Positions 1-11,835 are shown, numbered from the stretch's first letter. The stretch is 64,000 nucleotides of DNA from Tachypleus tridentatus (GCF_004210375.1 NC_134825.1:74329558-74393557); one strand, 5' to 3'. Notes: generated by a model from the sequence alone, not told the origin. Made by a program: numbers and translations.

Positions 1-64
1 ACACTGCTAAATTAGGGACGGCTACCGCTGATACCTCTCGAGTAGCTTTGCGCAAAATTCAAGA
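1..64 (+). repeat. SINE1 3' end (cut by window edge)
   Basis: The window opens inside a SINE1 copy at ACACTGCTAAATTAGGGACG and runs through the 3' hairpin and TTTGCGCAAAATTCAAGAAC. The 5' part lies outside. Confidence 0.9.
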
Positions 65-1135
65 ACATATAGTACATTAAGTGTAGCAAACCAACAATTT
101 TCTGAAAACTGTCTCTTGGTGCGTCGATTTATAAACTTTAGGGGATGTTCACGAAACTTCATTTGGCAAAAATGTAAAACTTATATTCTTGATTCTTACA
201 CTCGAGAATCTTTTGAAGATTTAGAGAACAGTCAGGACTTTCGCAATACACATTTGACAATATATGTTGCATGCGTTAAACTGGAACAAGCATAAATATT
301 AAATTAATATTAAATCCGTTACACCTCTCTCCTTAGAGGACTAAAAAGTGTTATACTTTTACGCTTAAATGGGTTGAGAACACACTCACTGATATAGTCA
401 TTTAAAATAAATCAACTTAATAACCGAGCGAAGTTGGTTATTTTACCTGATATATAGATCGTTAAAGTAAACCGCGTAAAGTGGAAGGAACATTTTATCA
501 TTTTAGATCAAAACTATATATATATATACTGTTACTGATAGCCATGCAAAATGAATGAGAACACTAACATTATATTTATAAGTTTAACTTCAGTTAGTTA
601 ATGAGGGACTCTCAGTAGTATAAGACATTCTGATAACCACTAGAAAGTCTCTAACTTCAAGTTTTCAAATTAAGAAAAAGGTAACGTTATAGGGTTTTTC
701 TTGAAGATTTTAAAATACAAATCTTCTCCAGTGTTTTCGGTTCTTTCCGAAAATGAACATTTTCTCGGACAGGAGAACCCAATTCCACGTTGTCTGAAAC
801 AAGATTCTATTTAATAACTGGTTTCCGTGAACATGTTCTTTGGTGTTTTGTGGAAGAAATACTGTGCAGTTACGAGCTGCTTTCTCATTTTCTATTTTGA
901 AACATTTTACGTTAAATGTTTACTGAAGACTGTATATATCTACTAGTACCTCTGTGGTTATTTAGTCTTGAATATTTTACTTTATAATTACGTTTTACCG
1001 TGTATGTCTAATGAAAATTTTAAATTAAAGTATATTCTATCATTCTCTAGTCTGGAACGTTTTACTTTATGAATTGAATGACATCGCATAAACACATCTT
1101 ACTCTGTTGTTCATTGGCCTGGAGGTTATGGTGCT
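65..1135. other. AT-rich sequence, nothing recognised
   Basis: No gene, SINE or tandem repeat seen except a short (TA)n run near 524-538. Confidence 0.6.
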
Positions 1136-1725
1136 CAGCATAGTTGTAAAAGGTAAGTAACAGAAACATTTTGGATCACCCTGAAATAAAGATAGTTGCA
1201 AAAGTTAAGGAATAAAAACATTTTGGATCTACCTGAAATAAAGATAGTTGTAAAAGGTAAGTAATAGAAACATTTTGGATAACTCAGAAATAAAGATAGT
1301 TGTAAAAGATAAGGAATACAACATTTTGGATCACTCTGAAATAAAGATAGTTGCAAAAGTTAAGGAATAGAAACATTTTATATCACTCTGAAATAAAGAT
1401 AGTTGTAAAAGTTAAGGAATAAAAACATTTTGGATCTACCTGAAATGAAGATAGTTGCAAAAGTTAAATAATAGGAACATTTCTGGATCACCCCGAAATA
1501 AAAATAGTTGTAAAAGTTAAGGAATAAAAACATTTTATATCACTCTGAAATAAAGATAGTTGTAAAAGTTAAGGAATAAAATCATTTTGGATCTACCTGA
1601 AATGAAGATAATTGTAAAAGGTAAGTAATAGAAACATTTTGGATAACTCAGAAATAAAGATAGTTGTAAAAGTTAAGGAATAGAAACATTCTGGATCATC
1701 CTGACGTACGGATATTTATCAAAGT
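1136..1725. repeat. 52-bp minisatellite, about 11 copies
   Basis: The anchor TAGTTG recurs at 1141, 1193, 1245, 1297, 1348, 1400, 1452, 1505, 1557, 1609 (as TAATTG) and 1661. The unit runs GATAGTTGTAAAAGTTAAGG, then AATAGAAACATTTTGGATC and CTGAAATAAA. Unit variants recur about every three units: the GGATCTACCTGAAATGAAG type at copies 6 and 9, and the ATATCACTCTG type at copies 5 and 8. Confidence 0.95.
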
Positions 1726-2977
1726 TAGAGAATAAACTATTCTTCTATTTCTTAAACAAAAAGTTTTGAAACATTAAAATGTTCTTCAAATGCAGTGATG
1801 TCGACTTTAGTGATACTCTGTAGATATCCAAATGTTTCAAAATATGATACATCAACTAATATCAATACACTGAAGACGTTTGGCTTAAATACGCAAAAAT
1901 TGTTAACAAACATAACATGGACATTTAATATAATTGATAATATTTGTTTTTATTAAAGTAAATCATTACCAAAATAATAAAAAGAGTAAGTAAGAAACGG
2001 GAATATAAGAAATTTAGTTTTTGAATGTCAAAAATATTAAAGAATGACCCTAAATTAACAATAATCCATAAAACCAATTACAAAGGAAAGTAATACATAA
2101 AAACATTTTACTTATTAGGCAGAAAATATAGAAAAAAATGGATGCACGTGGAAAATAAAGGATTTAAAGATGTAAAAAAAAAAGAGACTACAGTTCCTTA
2201 TCGAAAAATAAATAAACGTGATTTCAAGTATATTTTAGTTATAAACTGTTATAAATAAAATCCACTATCAATAATAAATATCTAATTGATCTAAATAACG
2301 TGTAATCAAAAGATCTTTCGGACACTTACTTTCATTTTATATCAAATGTATGTAACGTTATCTGTTGACAATTTATGTAACTGAACATTATAAATATAAA
2401 TACAAATTTCATAAAGATAAAGACATACCAAGCTTAACTGAGTGATTTTTTAAAAAAAATAAACCTAAAATAACACAGCTGTTGTTACTGTCATAAGTAC
2501 GCTTCGCACATATTTAAGTTAACTTATAAATTGTAGGGTTAAATTTTAAAGCTAAAGTTATACTAGATTAGGCGTCAAAGAAACATACGATAATAATTAA
2601 AGCCAGTTAAACTTAATACAAGACGTAAGGTTTCCGAAGACAAAAAACACTACTTCTGTTTCATATGCGATGTTTAAACCGCATTAATATCTCTATACAC
2701 TTATTGTTTTTTTTAAAAACATGACCTCTTTAATATGTATCAATGGTTTGTTTCACCATGCCGCAGAGTTGATCACAGTTAGCTTGACAGTTTATTTCAC
2801 CATATCTTGAAGTGAATCACAAATAGCCCTGACACTTTGTTACTCCATACCGTGGAGTTACTAGTTTTCTAATCACTCTAACAACTATAAATTAAGTAAC
2901 TTACTATTAACGGTTATGAATAAGAGGAGGTGATTAATATTTATGCTGCTTAATAATAGATGATTTTCAAAAATATT
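1726..2977. other. AT-rich sequence, nothing recognised
   Basis: No coding or repeat structure identified. Confidence 0.6.
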
Positions 2978-3316
2978 TTATGTATTTTTGTGATTGTTTA
3001 TTTCACGTTTTTTTTTCCCCTCATTTTCCAAATTATTAATAACAATTAAATAACCCTTCATGTTTTTCCATTTTAGGCACAAGATGGCGGGAGTATAGAA
3101 GTCTACGTTACAATCCGTTCGGATAATATCGCGTAAACGTTTTGAGTTTATATTTTTATTTTTTGACCCTGAATTGGCCCGTTTAGGTTTGATATATCTT
3201 TCATATTTTATCCGGCCTGCTTCTCGTCGTCCCTTCTTGTTTCGTCTTGTTTCCTCTTCAGTCGGGGATTCGCTTCGCCTTCTCTTTGCCATCTGCCACG
3301 CCTCCCAGACTAGCAT
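2978..3316 (-). CDS. Lys/Arg-rich hypothetical ORF in a GC-richer island
   Basis: This is a 112-codon open frame whose first two thirds stand out from the AT-rich surroundings by base composition. An internal Met at 3292 starts MAKRRRSESPTEEETRRNKK, a basic, nuclear-localisation-like segment. It continues with more Lys/Arg and a stretch RLRDIIRTDCNVDFYTPAI. I recognise no domain. The last 30 residues become low-complexity and AT-rich and may be intronic or noncoding. Initiation contexts at both ATGs are poor. It may be a real first exon, a pseudogene piece, or a transposon-derived fragment. On the opposite strand the same island carries a YY1-like CAAGATGGCGG, so it may instead be a promoter region. 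Confidence 0.28.
   Translation of the reverse strand: MLVWEAWQMAKRRRSESPTEEETRRNKKGRREAGRIKYERYIKPKRANSGSKNKNINSKRLRDIIRTDCNVDFYTPAILCLKWKNMKGYLIVINNLENEGKKKREINNHKNT
3081..3092 (+). promoter_or_regulatory. YY1-like motif in GC-richer island
   Basis: ACAAGATGGCGG matches the metazoan YY1 consensus (AAGATGGCGG), which typically sits just inside transcription starts. About 455 bases downstream a consensus donor AATAG|GTAAGTC (GT at 3548) follows on the same strand. Together these could mark a noncoding first exon on the plus strand, but no coding sequence was found. Confidence 0.3.
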
Positions 3317-3847
3317 TTACGCGACTAAAATTATACTCATTAAACTTTGACCCTAATATTTAATCATTCAGTTATGATTCTTTTTCCCAATTCTTACCAT
3401 GTGCAAGGTTGAAGGAGGACTGTTTAGTCTTCGAGCACCCCAGGGGAGTAATGTTTCGTTAGAAATATTAATATTATTCCTAAATACCTGTCATAATTAT
3501 GTGTGTGTGAGGTTAAATTTATTGCACAAATCAGTTAATCCGAATAGGTAAGTCATGGCATCTTATTTTTTAGGGCTTTATCTTGTTTTCCTAAGAAGAT
3601 AACATTCAGTTATAAGAAAATAAAAGTTATTTTGTGGAGGATAATAGCAAATATTAAATGAATCGAAATAGGTTTGTTAATTTGTATTGTTTGACGATAC
3701 ACTACTTACTTCTTCAATGCTTTTTGCGTATTTCTTCCGATGTATTATTATTATTTTCTTCGAGTCTTATGATTGTATTTGCTTAGCATGTAGGTCTTCC
3801 TGTTAAATCTTACGTTAATTGTTGGCACGTATTTTATTTTGAACGTA

Positions 3848-4090
3848 AGTCTTGTGAATTAGTGAAAGAGTGTTTCTGGTACTAGCGTTACATCTTTAAG
3901 CCCGTGGTTATAATTCAGACTAATTTTATAGCATACTTTCAAAGGTTTATCCTTACTTATCCAAAATTTACATTAATAATTATTGTTAAATATTTTTATT
4001 CATACCTTGTTGAGGTACGTTTCAATTTTTACTCAGTGCTTTAAAGATTAGATTCCTTTTTAATTTTCAAGTTCCTTCACTGAATACCTT
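3848..4090 (+). repeat. Dispersed repeat R1, copy 1
   Basis: The segment from GTGAATTAGTG through TTCACTGAAT is alignable by eye with 5757-6015 in the same order: TTTCTGGTACTAGCGT, CGTGGTTAT, GGTTTATCC, TTTTTATTC, GGTACGTTT, AGATTAGAT. Identity is moderate, with small indels. No coding capacity or terminal repeats were seen. Confidence 0.75.
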
Positions 4091-4559
4091 ACTTTTCGTA
4101 AGGCAAGTGTTACTGTACGTATGTAGATTGTTCCCCGCTAGGAACCTCTATTATTTAAAATAAATGGTTGTAACGGAGATTACGGCACATAAGTCATTAG
4201 TTTTCACCTTTCAAACCACTAGAGTGGTTTTAATATTTAAATAAATAACCATTATAATACACATTCTAGTATTTATACCGTATTTTGCAATGACGCTAGT
4301 TCCAGTGTTAGAAGGTCGCCGTAAAAATTCTTTAGCGACATATAATTCTTCTGTTTTGCCGTTGTGGTTTTCTTATCATAAAACCGTATTATTCTACGTT
4401 TATGATATCATTATACTCGTAATCGAACTTGTTATAGATCAAATGTTAATTCTGTTATTTGTTCAATATCGCCCAAAACCATGCAAAATGTTCTCAATTT
4501 TAAAGTAATTGACCAGACGAAGGGTAGCTTGTCTACTTCACACAACGTCAATTCCTGGA

Positions 4560-4690
4560 TTTCCTTTTTACGAACGAATAGTGAGATTGACCATTGCAGT
4601 ATAAAGTCCCCACTGCTGAAAGGACGAGCATGTTGTTTTTTTGCAATCCGCAGGTTGCAAGTCAAGCGCCATAACTACCAGACTATGCCA
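4560..4690 (-). repeat. SINE1, old fragment
   Basis: Contains ACGAATAGTGAGATTGACC, CTGAAAGGACGAGCATGTTG and a decayed tRNA-like part (GCGCTTGACTTGCAACCTGC on the minus strand). The 3' tail is missing. Confidence 0.7.
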
Positions 4691-5756
4691 AGCTCTCTAG
4701 CTAGCTCTCAATATTTTAATTTTCACCAGATATTATTGCAACACTTTATCAAAACACTTTCAAACACTTTACCTGTAATGCTCTTTTTTGTTCCTGCACT
4801 TCATGTTTACTAGTATTAGTTCTCACTGATTGTTTAATTGGCATTTCTTTGTTATTGAAGTAAAAAGAGGACTGTATCTTAGAATCATTGCGTATAAGAA
4901 GCTGAAATGATACCATATAAAGGTTTTTTCAAATGCCTTTTAACCATAACTTTCTGCATTGGATACTCATCAGTCTTAGGTACCTTTCAGCTGAGTTAAT
5001 AGTTTAGAAACGATATACACTATCAAAACACAAAAAGAAAACAGGCCATCGATGGAGTGGGCATTGAGGTACTTGTGGAATACAAATACTAAGTATATAC
5101 ATATTTAAAGGTTTTCAAAAAGTACTTTTTTCTATGATGTATAGTATGAAGAAGATAGTAGATCGAACATGCTATAAAAACGTTGACTCTTAACTAGTGA
5201 ACCACAATACCAAGTAAGGAAGATATAGGCTTAAAGTCCATTACATGGGTTAGCTAGAGATGTATTCCAAGTCTTGACTTGAGAAGTGCAGAAAATCACA
5301 GCTAATAATTCTACCGTTGGACAGACATAGTATGTTGAAATAAAACAGCAATGGTTTATGCGTAGCACATGACGAAATGACAGAAAACACACACACAAAC
5401 AGTTAACATGATGTCGATGGAAACCAATGAATGAATTAATATTAGTGAAGAGATCTGAGTTACACGGTTTGTTTCTATACATCCTAAGTTAATTGTCTTA
5501 GATGGTTTTGCCAAAGATATTGGGTAAGGAACAGAAATAAGTTCTGTAAGGACCAACAACAAAGTGGATTTGGGTTAAAGTCTAATGAAATAGTCCACTT
5601 TTTAATGGAAAATTCTACTTGTACCAATCTAGTTAAAAGAACTACTTTTAAAAACAGATCTGCTAATTTCTTGAACAGTCGGAAAAAAAACATTAAAAAG
5701 CGTGTATATATTTTCATGTTTCTGACTCATAAAGAAATGTGTTGTATTATGAACAC

Positions 5757-6015
5757 AAGTGTCGTGTAATATTGTTAATGATTTAGTGGGAGAGTATTTC
5801 TGGTATTAGCGTCACATGTTGAAGCACGTGGTTATTTTTCACACTAATTTTTTAGTATATTTTCAGAGGTTTATCCATGACTTAAATTAATAATATTACT
5901 GTGTCATATTTTTATTCGCATGTAGTTAAGGTACGTTTAAGTTTTAACACTTAATATAAATTATCGCTTTAACGATTAGATCCCTCTATAATTTTCAGGT
6001 TTCATCACTGAATAT
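5757..6015 (+). repeat. Dispersed repeat R1, copy 2
   Basis: Second copy of the element at 3848-4090, in the same orientation 1.9 kb downstream. It ends at TTCATCACTGAATATTTT, where a SINE2 tail begins. It may be a segmental duplication or an old interspersed repeat. A third, partial copy exists in inverse orientation at 16790-16879. Confidence 0.75.
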
Positions 6016-6018
6016 TTT

Positions 6019-6077
6019 GTGGTGGCCAGAGCACAGATAGCCCATTGTGTAGCTTTGTACTTAATTACAAACAAACT
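6019..6077 (+). repeat. SINE2 3' fragment
   Basis: GTGGTGGCCAGAGCACAGAT, then AGCCCATTGTGTAGCTTTGT and the ACTTAATTAC tail match the 3' part of the second tRNA-derived SINE family. Confidence 0.8.
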
Positions 6078-6322
6078 AAATACATTTCAGCAACACGTTC
6101 TACCTGTACTTAGTTCATGCGGAAATTAATATCGTACGTCAGTGGACTTATTTTTGTCCCAACGAGCGTCATTCTTGAACGCAACCTGTTTAGATGGATG
6201 TTTTTTTTTTGGAAATAATTGAAGAGTTTTTTAAACTCTGACCACTTTTGAATTTTCTGATAAACTACTTGATATGAGTGTGGAAATAAACACCTGTGTT
6301 ATGATTTTCACAAATTTGTTAC

Positions 6323-6410
6323 ATGCATAAATATAGTTATCCAGAATTTTTTATCAACTTAAAGCAATGCATAAATATAGTTATCCAGAATTTTTTTATC
6401 AACTTAAAGC
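6323..6410. repeat. 44-bp tandem duplication
   Basis: ATGCATAAATATAGTTATCC, then AGAATTTTTTATCAACTTAA and AGCA, occurs twice in a row with a single extra T in the second copy. Recent local duplication. Confidence 0.9.
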
Positions 6411-7002
6411 ACGTTTGCGATGCTTAAATATATTTTTATGATATAAAGCCTCATAAACGAAATGCCAGAAATAAACATATATGCTTCCCTAGATTCAAAT
6501 CATACCTTTGTTTTTATTTTTCAAGAACATCCGTTTCGTTTATTTATTTACTATACTATTAAGATATACTGATGTACAACTGGATTCCTTTTTCACATCC
6601 TCCAATAAGCAAGTTTACAGAATTACAAACTTAAAATCCGGGACTCAGTTCCCCATGCTTGACAGAATGCAATTCGTTTATTTGTAGCTTTGTGCTAAGA
6701 CTAGTAGAATCCTTTGTCGTGGCAAACGAAACTTGTAATGTTTAATTCTTTTACAACATGCAGTACAGACTGAAATATTCTGTGTTTATGAACACGTGTA
6801 TTCTCCTTTTATAAGCCTAATTTAATATATTTTTTATTTTCTTTATAGTACAGTTTCTTTGCATCTTTGAAATATTGTTATTAATTTAATTAGAATGACT
6901 GTACTTTCTAAAAGTGGTTGCTGTCGTTATAAATAAAAAAAAATATATTTCGCTTTGAGCATTCTTAAGTTGCTCTTAAAATGTATCTTTTCTGTTTGTT
7001 TG

Positions 7003-7228
7003 TTTGTTTTTGAATTTCGCACAAAGCTACTCGAGGGCTACCTGTGCTAGTCGTCCCTAATTTAGCAGTGTAAGACAAGAGGGAAGACAGCTAGTCATCA
7101 CCACCCACCGCCAACTCTTGGGCTACTCTTTTACCAACGAATAGTGGGATTGACCGTCACATTATAACGCCCCCACGGCTGAAAGGGCGAGCATGTTTGG
7201 TGCGACTTGGATTCGAACCACTGCAACA
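7003..7228 (-). repeat. SINE1 copy, 5' truncated
   Basis: Starts with the (GTTT)n tail complement, then hairpin, body and B box complement (GGATTCGAACC). The A-box half of the tRNA-like head is absent. Confidence 0.95.
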
Positions 7229-9049
7229 TGTTTCATCGAGAGATTATAACAGATAAAGTACAACACTCCTTTCTGTACACTTTCCGTAATCCATTCACTG
7301 TGAGAGAACAATAGTTTTCCAGCAACCACTTCAACAATCCGATAACGACTTTTTCAGAGTCCTATCATACCGAAATCCATTGGCTATGCGTGTGGCCGCA
7401 TCATCTGTATGCCTTCTTATGGAATAGCATGAATACCGGTTTAATTCTCCAGCTGGTTAATTGAAGTAAGTAATGGTTGAACGGGATGTATGGTTGGAAG
7501 CCTTATGGATCTGGTGCTGATGATGTTTCTTACCAGGTACTTTTGTTTATGGAGTCATTTAAATGTTCATCGTGATGACCGCAATAAGTAAAAAAGACAT
7601 TAATGACTTGATTGGTTGGCTCCAGGTGACGTCGTCAGTACTATTATCAGAAGCAAACACAGCTGTATGTAACAAAGAAAATTTATTGTGATTTTATAGT
7701 ATGTGGATGAAGAAGTACTACAAATAGAGAGGATTTTTCTGATATTGAAGTTCGGATGACTGTGAGTTCTATGTTCAGAGGGTTTACCTAAATATCTTTC
7801 TGAATGGTACACATGTTGTCCACAATTCACTAAGAGACGAGAGATGAGAATCATGCTTGAATGTCACACGAGTTATTACGAGATAAAAAGTTTCATTGAG
7901 TTCGATCAAGATCAAAGAATGTACTAGAGAAAAATTGTTATGTCCAGACTACAGAACATTTGCAAAGTCAACCAGAACTCAGATAATGGGTGTTGAGAGA
8001 TAGGGTACAAAAATACACCACTGCCTGATTGTGAATGGAAGAAATCATTTATGTTTCTGATGGGTTTGTTTATGTGGAATTAGGCACACAGCTACACAAT
8101 GAATTATCTTTGCCTTGCCCACCACGAGTATCGAAACCCGGGTTTTAGCAGTGTAAGTCCTCAGACATTCCGCTGTGCCACTGGAGGGTACCTCTGATGG
8201 GAAGGTAACAAAACATGGAACGAAGTTACTAATAACTAAAATGTTTAATAATTGTTTGGAGGTTTTCTTTTATTTTGTAACATATGCTAGTGATATGTAT
8301 GTTATTCTCTACTTAGTATGAAATGTTTGCAATTATTCCTAACCAAACGTCAGAAATTATCAAATAGTGTTTTGATATGTTTATTGTAAAATTAACTATG
8401 GTACATAAATATAAAACTAAAGAATGAATATAAATGTGTAGATGTTTCTTTTCTGTCGTTTGCTTTCTGTGTTATTTTTTAAAACAAAACTAATCATTAA
8501 CTTAATTTAATGGTCCTACAGAATTATATTTTAAGAATTTACTGTTTCGTTCCTGAGGTTATACAGTGAAGCTGTCATACATTATACATTCAAACTTATC
8601 TAAACCATGTCATACAAAATGGGTTCAATATCAGTAAAACAGAATTGTGTAGTGTGGTTGATTTCAAACCTTAATAAATAGACTATTAACTTTAACTTTT
8701 AGTATGGGAAATGTTTCATGATATAATTATACACATAAATATTCGTAAATGAAACTCGTTAGACGTCACTATTAACATGAGACCTAAATAACTGATGTAA
8801 CGCTTTATATAAGAGACCTATTAAAATTTGACAAACTTTGTCTATTGAACAATCAGGACAAAGTTAAGGAAAAATTAAACATATCAATTAAGATATATGT
8901 TAAAAGTTGTTTGAGTTGCTTTATAGAGTAACTACTGACTATGGAACACATGAAACAACTGTCAAACCTTCTAGAAAGCAATACGTAAATATAATTTTTT
9001 TATGCACAAGTAAATCAAACAAGATATTTGTTTGGTAAGAAAAAATTCT
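7229..9049. other. Intergenic sequence around a SINE2 copy
   Basis: Apart from the SINE2 at 8065-8192, no feature was recognised. Part of 7290-7860 is slightly less AT-rich but shows no convincing exon. Confidence 0.5.
8065..8192 (-). repeat. SINE2 copy with 9-bp target-site duplication
   Basis: A second SINE family of about 115-125 bp: on the minus strand a tRNA-like head (A-box region, B box GGGTTTCGATAC-type) is followed directly by the shared 3' tail. The flanks TCTGATGGG at 8056-8064 and 8193-8201 are identical. Confidence 0.9.
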
Positions 9050-9523
9050 CTAGACTAACCACAAGAACATATATGTAATGATACTGACGGACTACAAAAT
9101 CCTCTAGACTAACCACGAGAACATATATGTAATGATACTGACGGACTACAAAATCCTCTAGACTAACCACGAGAACATATATGTAATGATACTGACGGAC
9201 TACAAAATCCTCTAGACTAACCACAAGAACATATATGTAATGATACTGACGGACTACAAAATCCTCTAGACTAACCACAAGAACATATATGTAATGATAC
9301 TGACGGACTACAAAATCCTCTAGACTAACCACAAGAACATATATGCAATGATACTGACGGACTACAAAATCCTCTAGACTAACCACAAGAACATATATGT
9401 AATGATACTGACGGACTACAAAATCCTCTAGACTAACCACAAGAACATATATGTAATGATACTGACGGACTACAAAATCCTCTAGACTAACCACAAGAAC
9501 ATATATGTGATGATACTGATGAC
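9050..9523. repeat. 54-bp minisatellite, about 8.8 copies
   Basis: CTAGACTAACCAC starts at 9050, 9104, 9158, 9212, 9266, 9320, 9374, 9428 and 9482. Copies are almost identical; copies 2 and 3 share CACGAGAAC, and copy 6 has ATGCAATG. The unit length is divisible by 3, which creates a repetitive open frame of 18-residue units on the minus strand that I do not regard as a gene. Confidence 0.97.
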
Positions 9524-10397
9524 GTAAATAGAACTACGACCAGTATCTCCAGAATGTATTTTTATTGGCTCAATATTTCGCTCTTCCGACTTCGTCAAGA
9601 GCTATCATTATCCCATAAGTTTACTATTCCAGTTAAATTTTACTTACGTTTATAGAAATGTTTCACAATAAACCTCAGTTTGCGTTAAGCAAAGTTAAAA
9701 TAATAATATTTACAGCTGATTCTTCCTTCTTCTGTGAGGGTAGGAAGTTTCTAAAGAGAGAAGCGTCATTCATCGCACCGCTCGGATTATTCAGATTGTA
9801 TTTTGAAGCTATTAATATCTTATACTGACACATACACACACAGATATAATATATATGTATGTATAGTTTTCCTTTAAAATCACATATCAGTTTCATATCT
9901 TACCTTGATGAAACATCGTATAAAAGACAGTGAGAAGAAAGTTATTGTTGTTTTCGACCTTTCATCTCAGAAGAACAAGCACATCGAGTACTGTTTTCAT
10001 AGCCTCACAACAAATGATGTAAGATTGATGGCCTACCAACTGGCTGAATGAAATCAGATTATGAACCAATTTAAAGGATTTTCAAGTCTCAATACCTACC
10101 ATGAAGCTCTTAAACCTAATCACTTCCCAGTAAAACTGCGTGTAGGGTTGAAGAGAAACAACAGTTTCTGAGTGCCGCTGATTCCCTCTCAAGTCTCTTT
10201 GAAGTTTATTAGATATAAAATCTAAATTACTGCCATGTTAGTTAGTTAGTCGATTGTGTAAAAAGCGTTTTGAAAAGTAATCTACTCTCTGTTTGTGTTC
10301 CTAAATTAACTTCTATGACAAGGGCGACTGGTTTTATTAAGGTTATTCCATATCCTCGGGGAAGTGAAGGCAAAACACAACTTTGCTCAGAGCAGCC
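9524..10397. other. Intergenic sequence, nothing recognised
   Basis: Contains only a short ACACACAC run near 9832 and no supported exon. Confidence 0.5.
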
Positions 10398-10407
10398 TAT
10401 ATAAAAG
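10398..10407 (+). promoter_or_regulatory. TATA-box-like sequence
   Basis: TATATAAAAG is a consensus TATA box placed just before a two-way open, GC-richer repeat region. A start about 30 bases downstream would fall at or after the first ATGs (10423, 10429), so it does not obviously drive the plus-strand frame there. Confidence 0.25.
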
Positions 10408-10412
10408 CATCT

Positions 10413-10890
10413 TCAAGTAGGAATGTTAATGGCGAGTTTATTAGCTAACTCTTTAGCTCTGACTGATAATCTAATACCAGGATTTGCACTTGTTTTTACA
10501 GTCTCTGGTGTACTAGGTCCTTCTAGCCTGAATAACCCCATTACATTTGTTGCACCTGGGTCTTCTAGCGTTAATAACCCTCCAAATGTCCATATTTCAG
10601 GATCCTCTGAAAGTCTTCGAAATAATGATGTTCTGGAGCCCTCTAGTAGAAATAGCCGTTCAGCAGCTGATGTTTCTGGGTCATCTGGGGTAACTGGCCC
10701 CATAATTGATTCAATCCACTAAGTCCCTTTGCTTTAAAAAGCCCTAGTGTCACATGGATCATGTACACAATAGCCCAGTTTCCTATGATTTAGATGGACC
10801 CTCTGATTTAATAATAATGAATCACTGCTACTCATCAGGCATCAGTGAGAATAGCCGATCTGCGTTGGTTGTGTCTCTCGAGAATAACAA
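10413..10890. repeat. Degenerate 42-45 bp repeat array, open on both strands
   Basis: Units recur with GG(A/T)CCTTCTAGC-type starts near 10516, 10558, 10600, 10645 and 10680, and again near 10795-10880. The plus strand (10423-10722, 99 codons) reads as units with an SSxxNNP-like core. The minus strand (10703-10413, 96 codons) reads as units with TNxxxLFRLEGP-like cores, and this pattern continues beyond the stop (TTNADRLFSLMPD near 10870-10830). The array has higher GC than its flanks. It could be a decayed repetitive coding exon or a minisatellite; the strand cannot be decided. Confidence 0.6.
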
Positions 10891-11718
10891 TCACTAACCG
10901 AAGAAAGATTCTAATGACATAAAGAAACGTAGAAAAGAAAGCAGAGGTGCAAGATACTTATATCAACTTTCTCCAAGAATGTACTTGAACCAAGATCAGA
11001 TGGCAAAGAAAACATAGAAACGGAAGCAGGGAGCGAATAATGTATTGAAACGAGCGCAGAGTGCAATGCCAAAGTCAAAGGAGAAAAAAGCCAGTGGTAA
11101 AACCTAAGCAAAAGCTGATGACGAGTCACACGAACAATGCCAAAAGACAAAAAGGACAAATGATGTCTTGCTCAATCGGTCACAGTTATTACTGCGTCCT
11201 TTGCAATGAGCTGTCTATTTAGTCTGCCCAGGAAGATTGGATCCAATACAACGAAAGCAAACAATCGGCACATGAAAATCGCACTGCCTATGAGGGCGTT
11301 GGGAAATCCAACCGTGACAAATGCTTGTAGATTTTTTTTTCCATTGGTTGTTGAGGATGTAGCTTCCCTCTGCAAAAAATAATTGAACGTTTGCTTTCTT
11401 TTCCCTACACAGTGGTTACCATTGTCCGAGAAGTTCAGAGAGGGAAGTTTTGAATACCTTTGCATTTTCGTTAATAACAATTTTTGAAGTTCCTAAGCAA
11501 TGAGTCTTTTGTAGTTTTGTAGAAAAATCTCATCTCTTCCTATATGGAAATGATTGGTAACTTCCAACTTTTCAAACTACAAAATATATATCGAACTTTT
11601 CCTTAAGTGGTTCCTTTTGCTCGGTCTTCTCCCAATTTTTTCTATAGTGTATAATAAAACTGTTTCACTGTAGAAATAGAAAGTCAACAAATGAAGAATT
11701 TAGAAAGTAAATAACGAG
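10891..11718. other. GC-richer stretch, possible decayed coding sequence
   Basis: The plus strand from 10905 to 11215 is Lys- and Gln-rich with only a few stops (NNVLKRAQSAMPKSKEKKAS near 11040-11095). The minus strand from 11480 to 11172 is open for 102 codons with a hydrophobic segment (NALIGSAIFMCRLFAFVVLD). Neither resembles a family I know, and splice sites are weak. Confidence 0.25.
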
Positions 11719-11835
11719 AGCACATATTTTTCAGACTATGTGATTTGTACTTCAGATTTGCCTTGTAAATAAAGTAAACAACCAAAGCACATATTTTTCA
11801 GATTATGTGATTTGTACTTCAGATCTGCCTGGTAA
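11719..11835. repeat. 46-bp segment duplicated at a 68-bp offset
   Basis: GCACATATTTTTCAGACTAT, then GTGATTTGTACTTCAGAT and TTGCC, recurs 68 bases later with two or three substitutions, separated by GTAAATAAAGTAAACAACCA. Confidence 0.85.

Noticed and set aside
9015-9494. 159-codon minus-strand frame with 18-residue repeats
   Set aside because: It is the translation of the 54-bp minisatellite. A repeat length divisible by three keeps any stop-free unit open. No signal peptide, splice context or non-repetitive coding part.
9050-9523. Possible CRISPR-like array
   Set aside because: Units are contiguous with no unique spacers, and the genome is eukaryotic.
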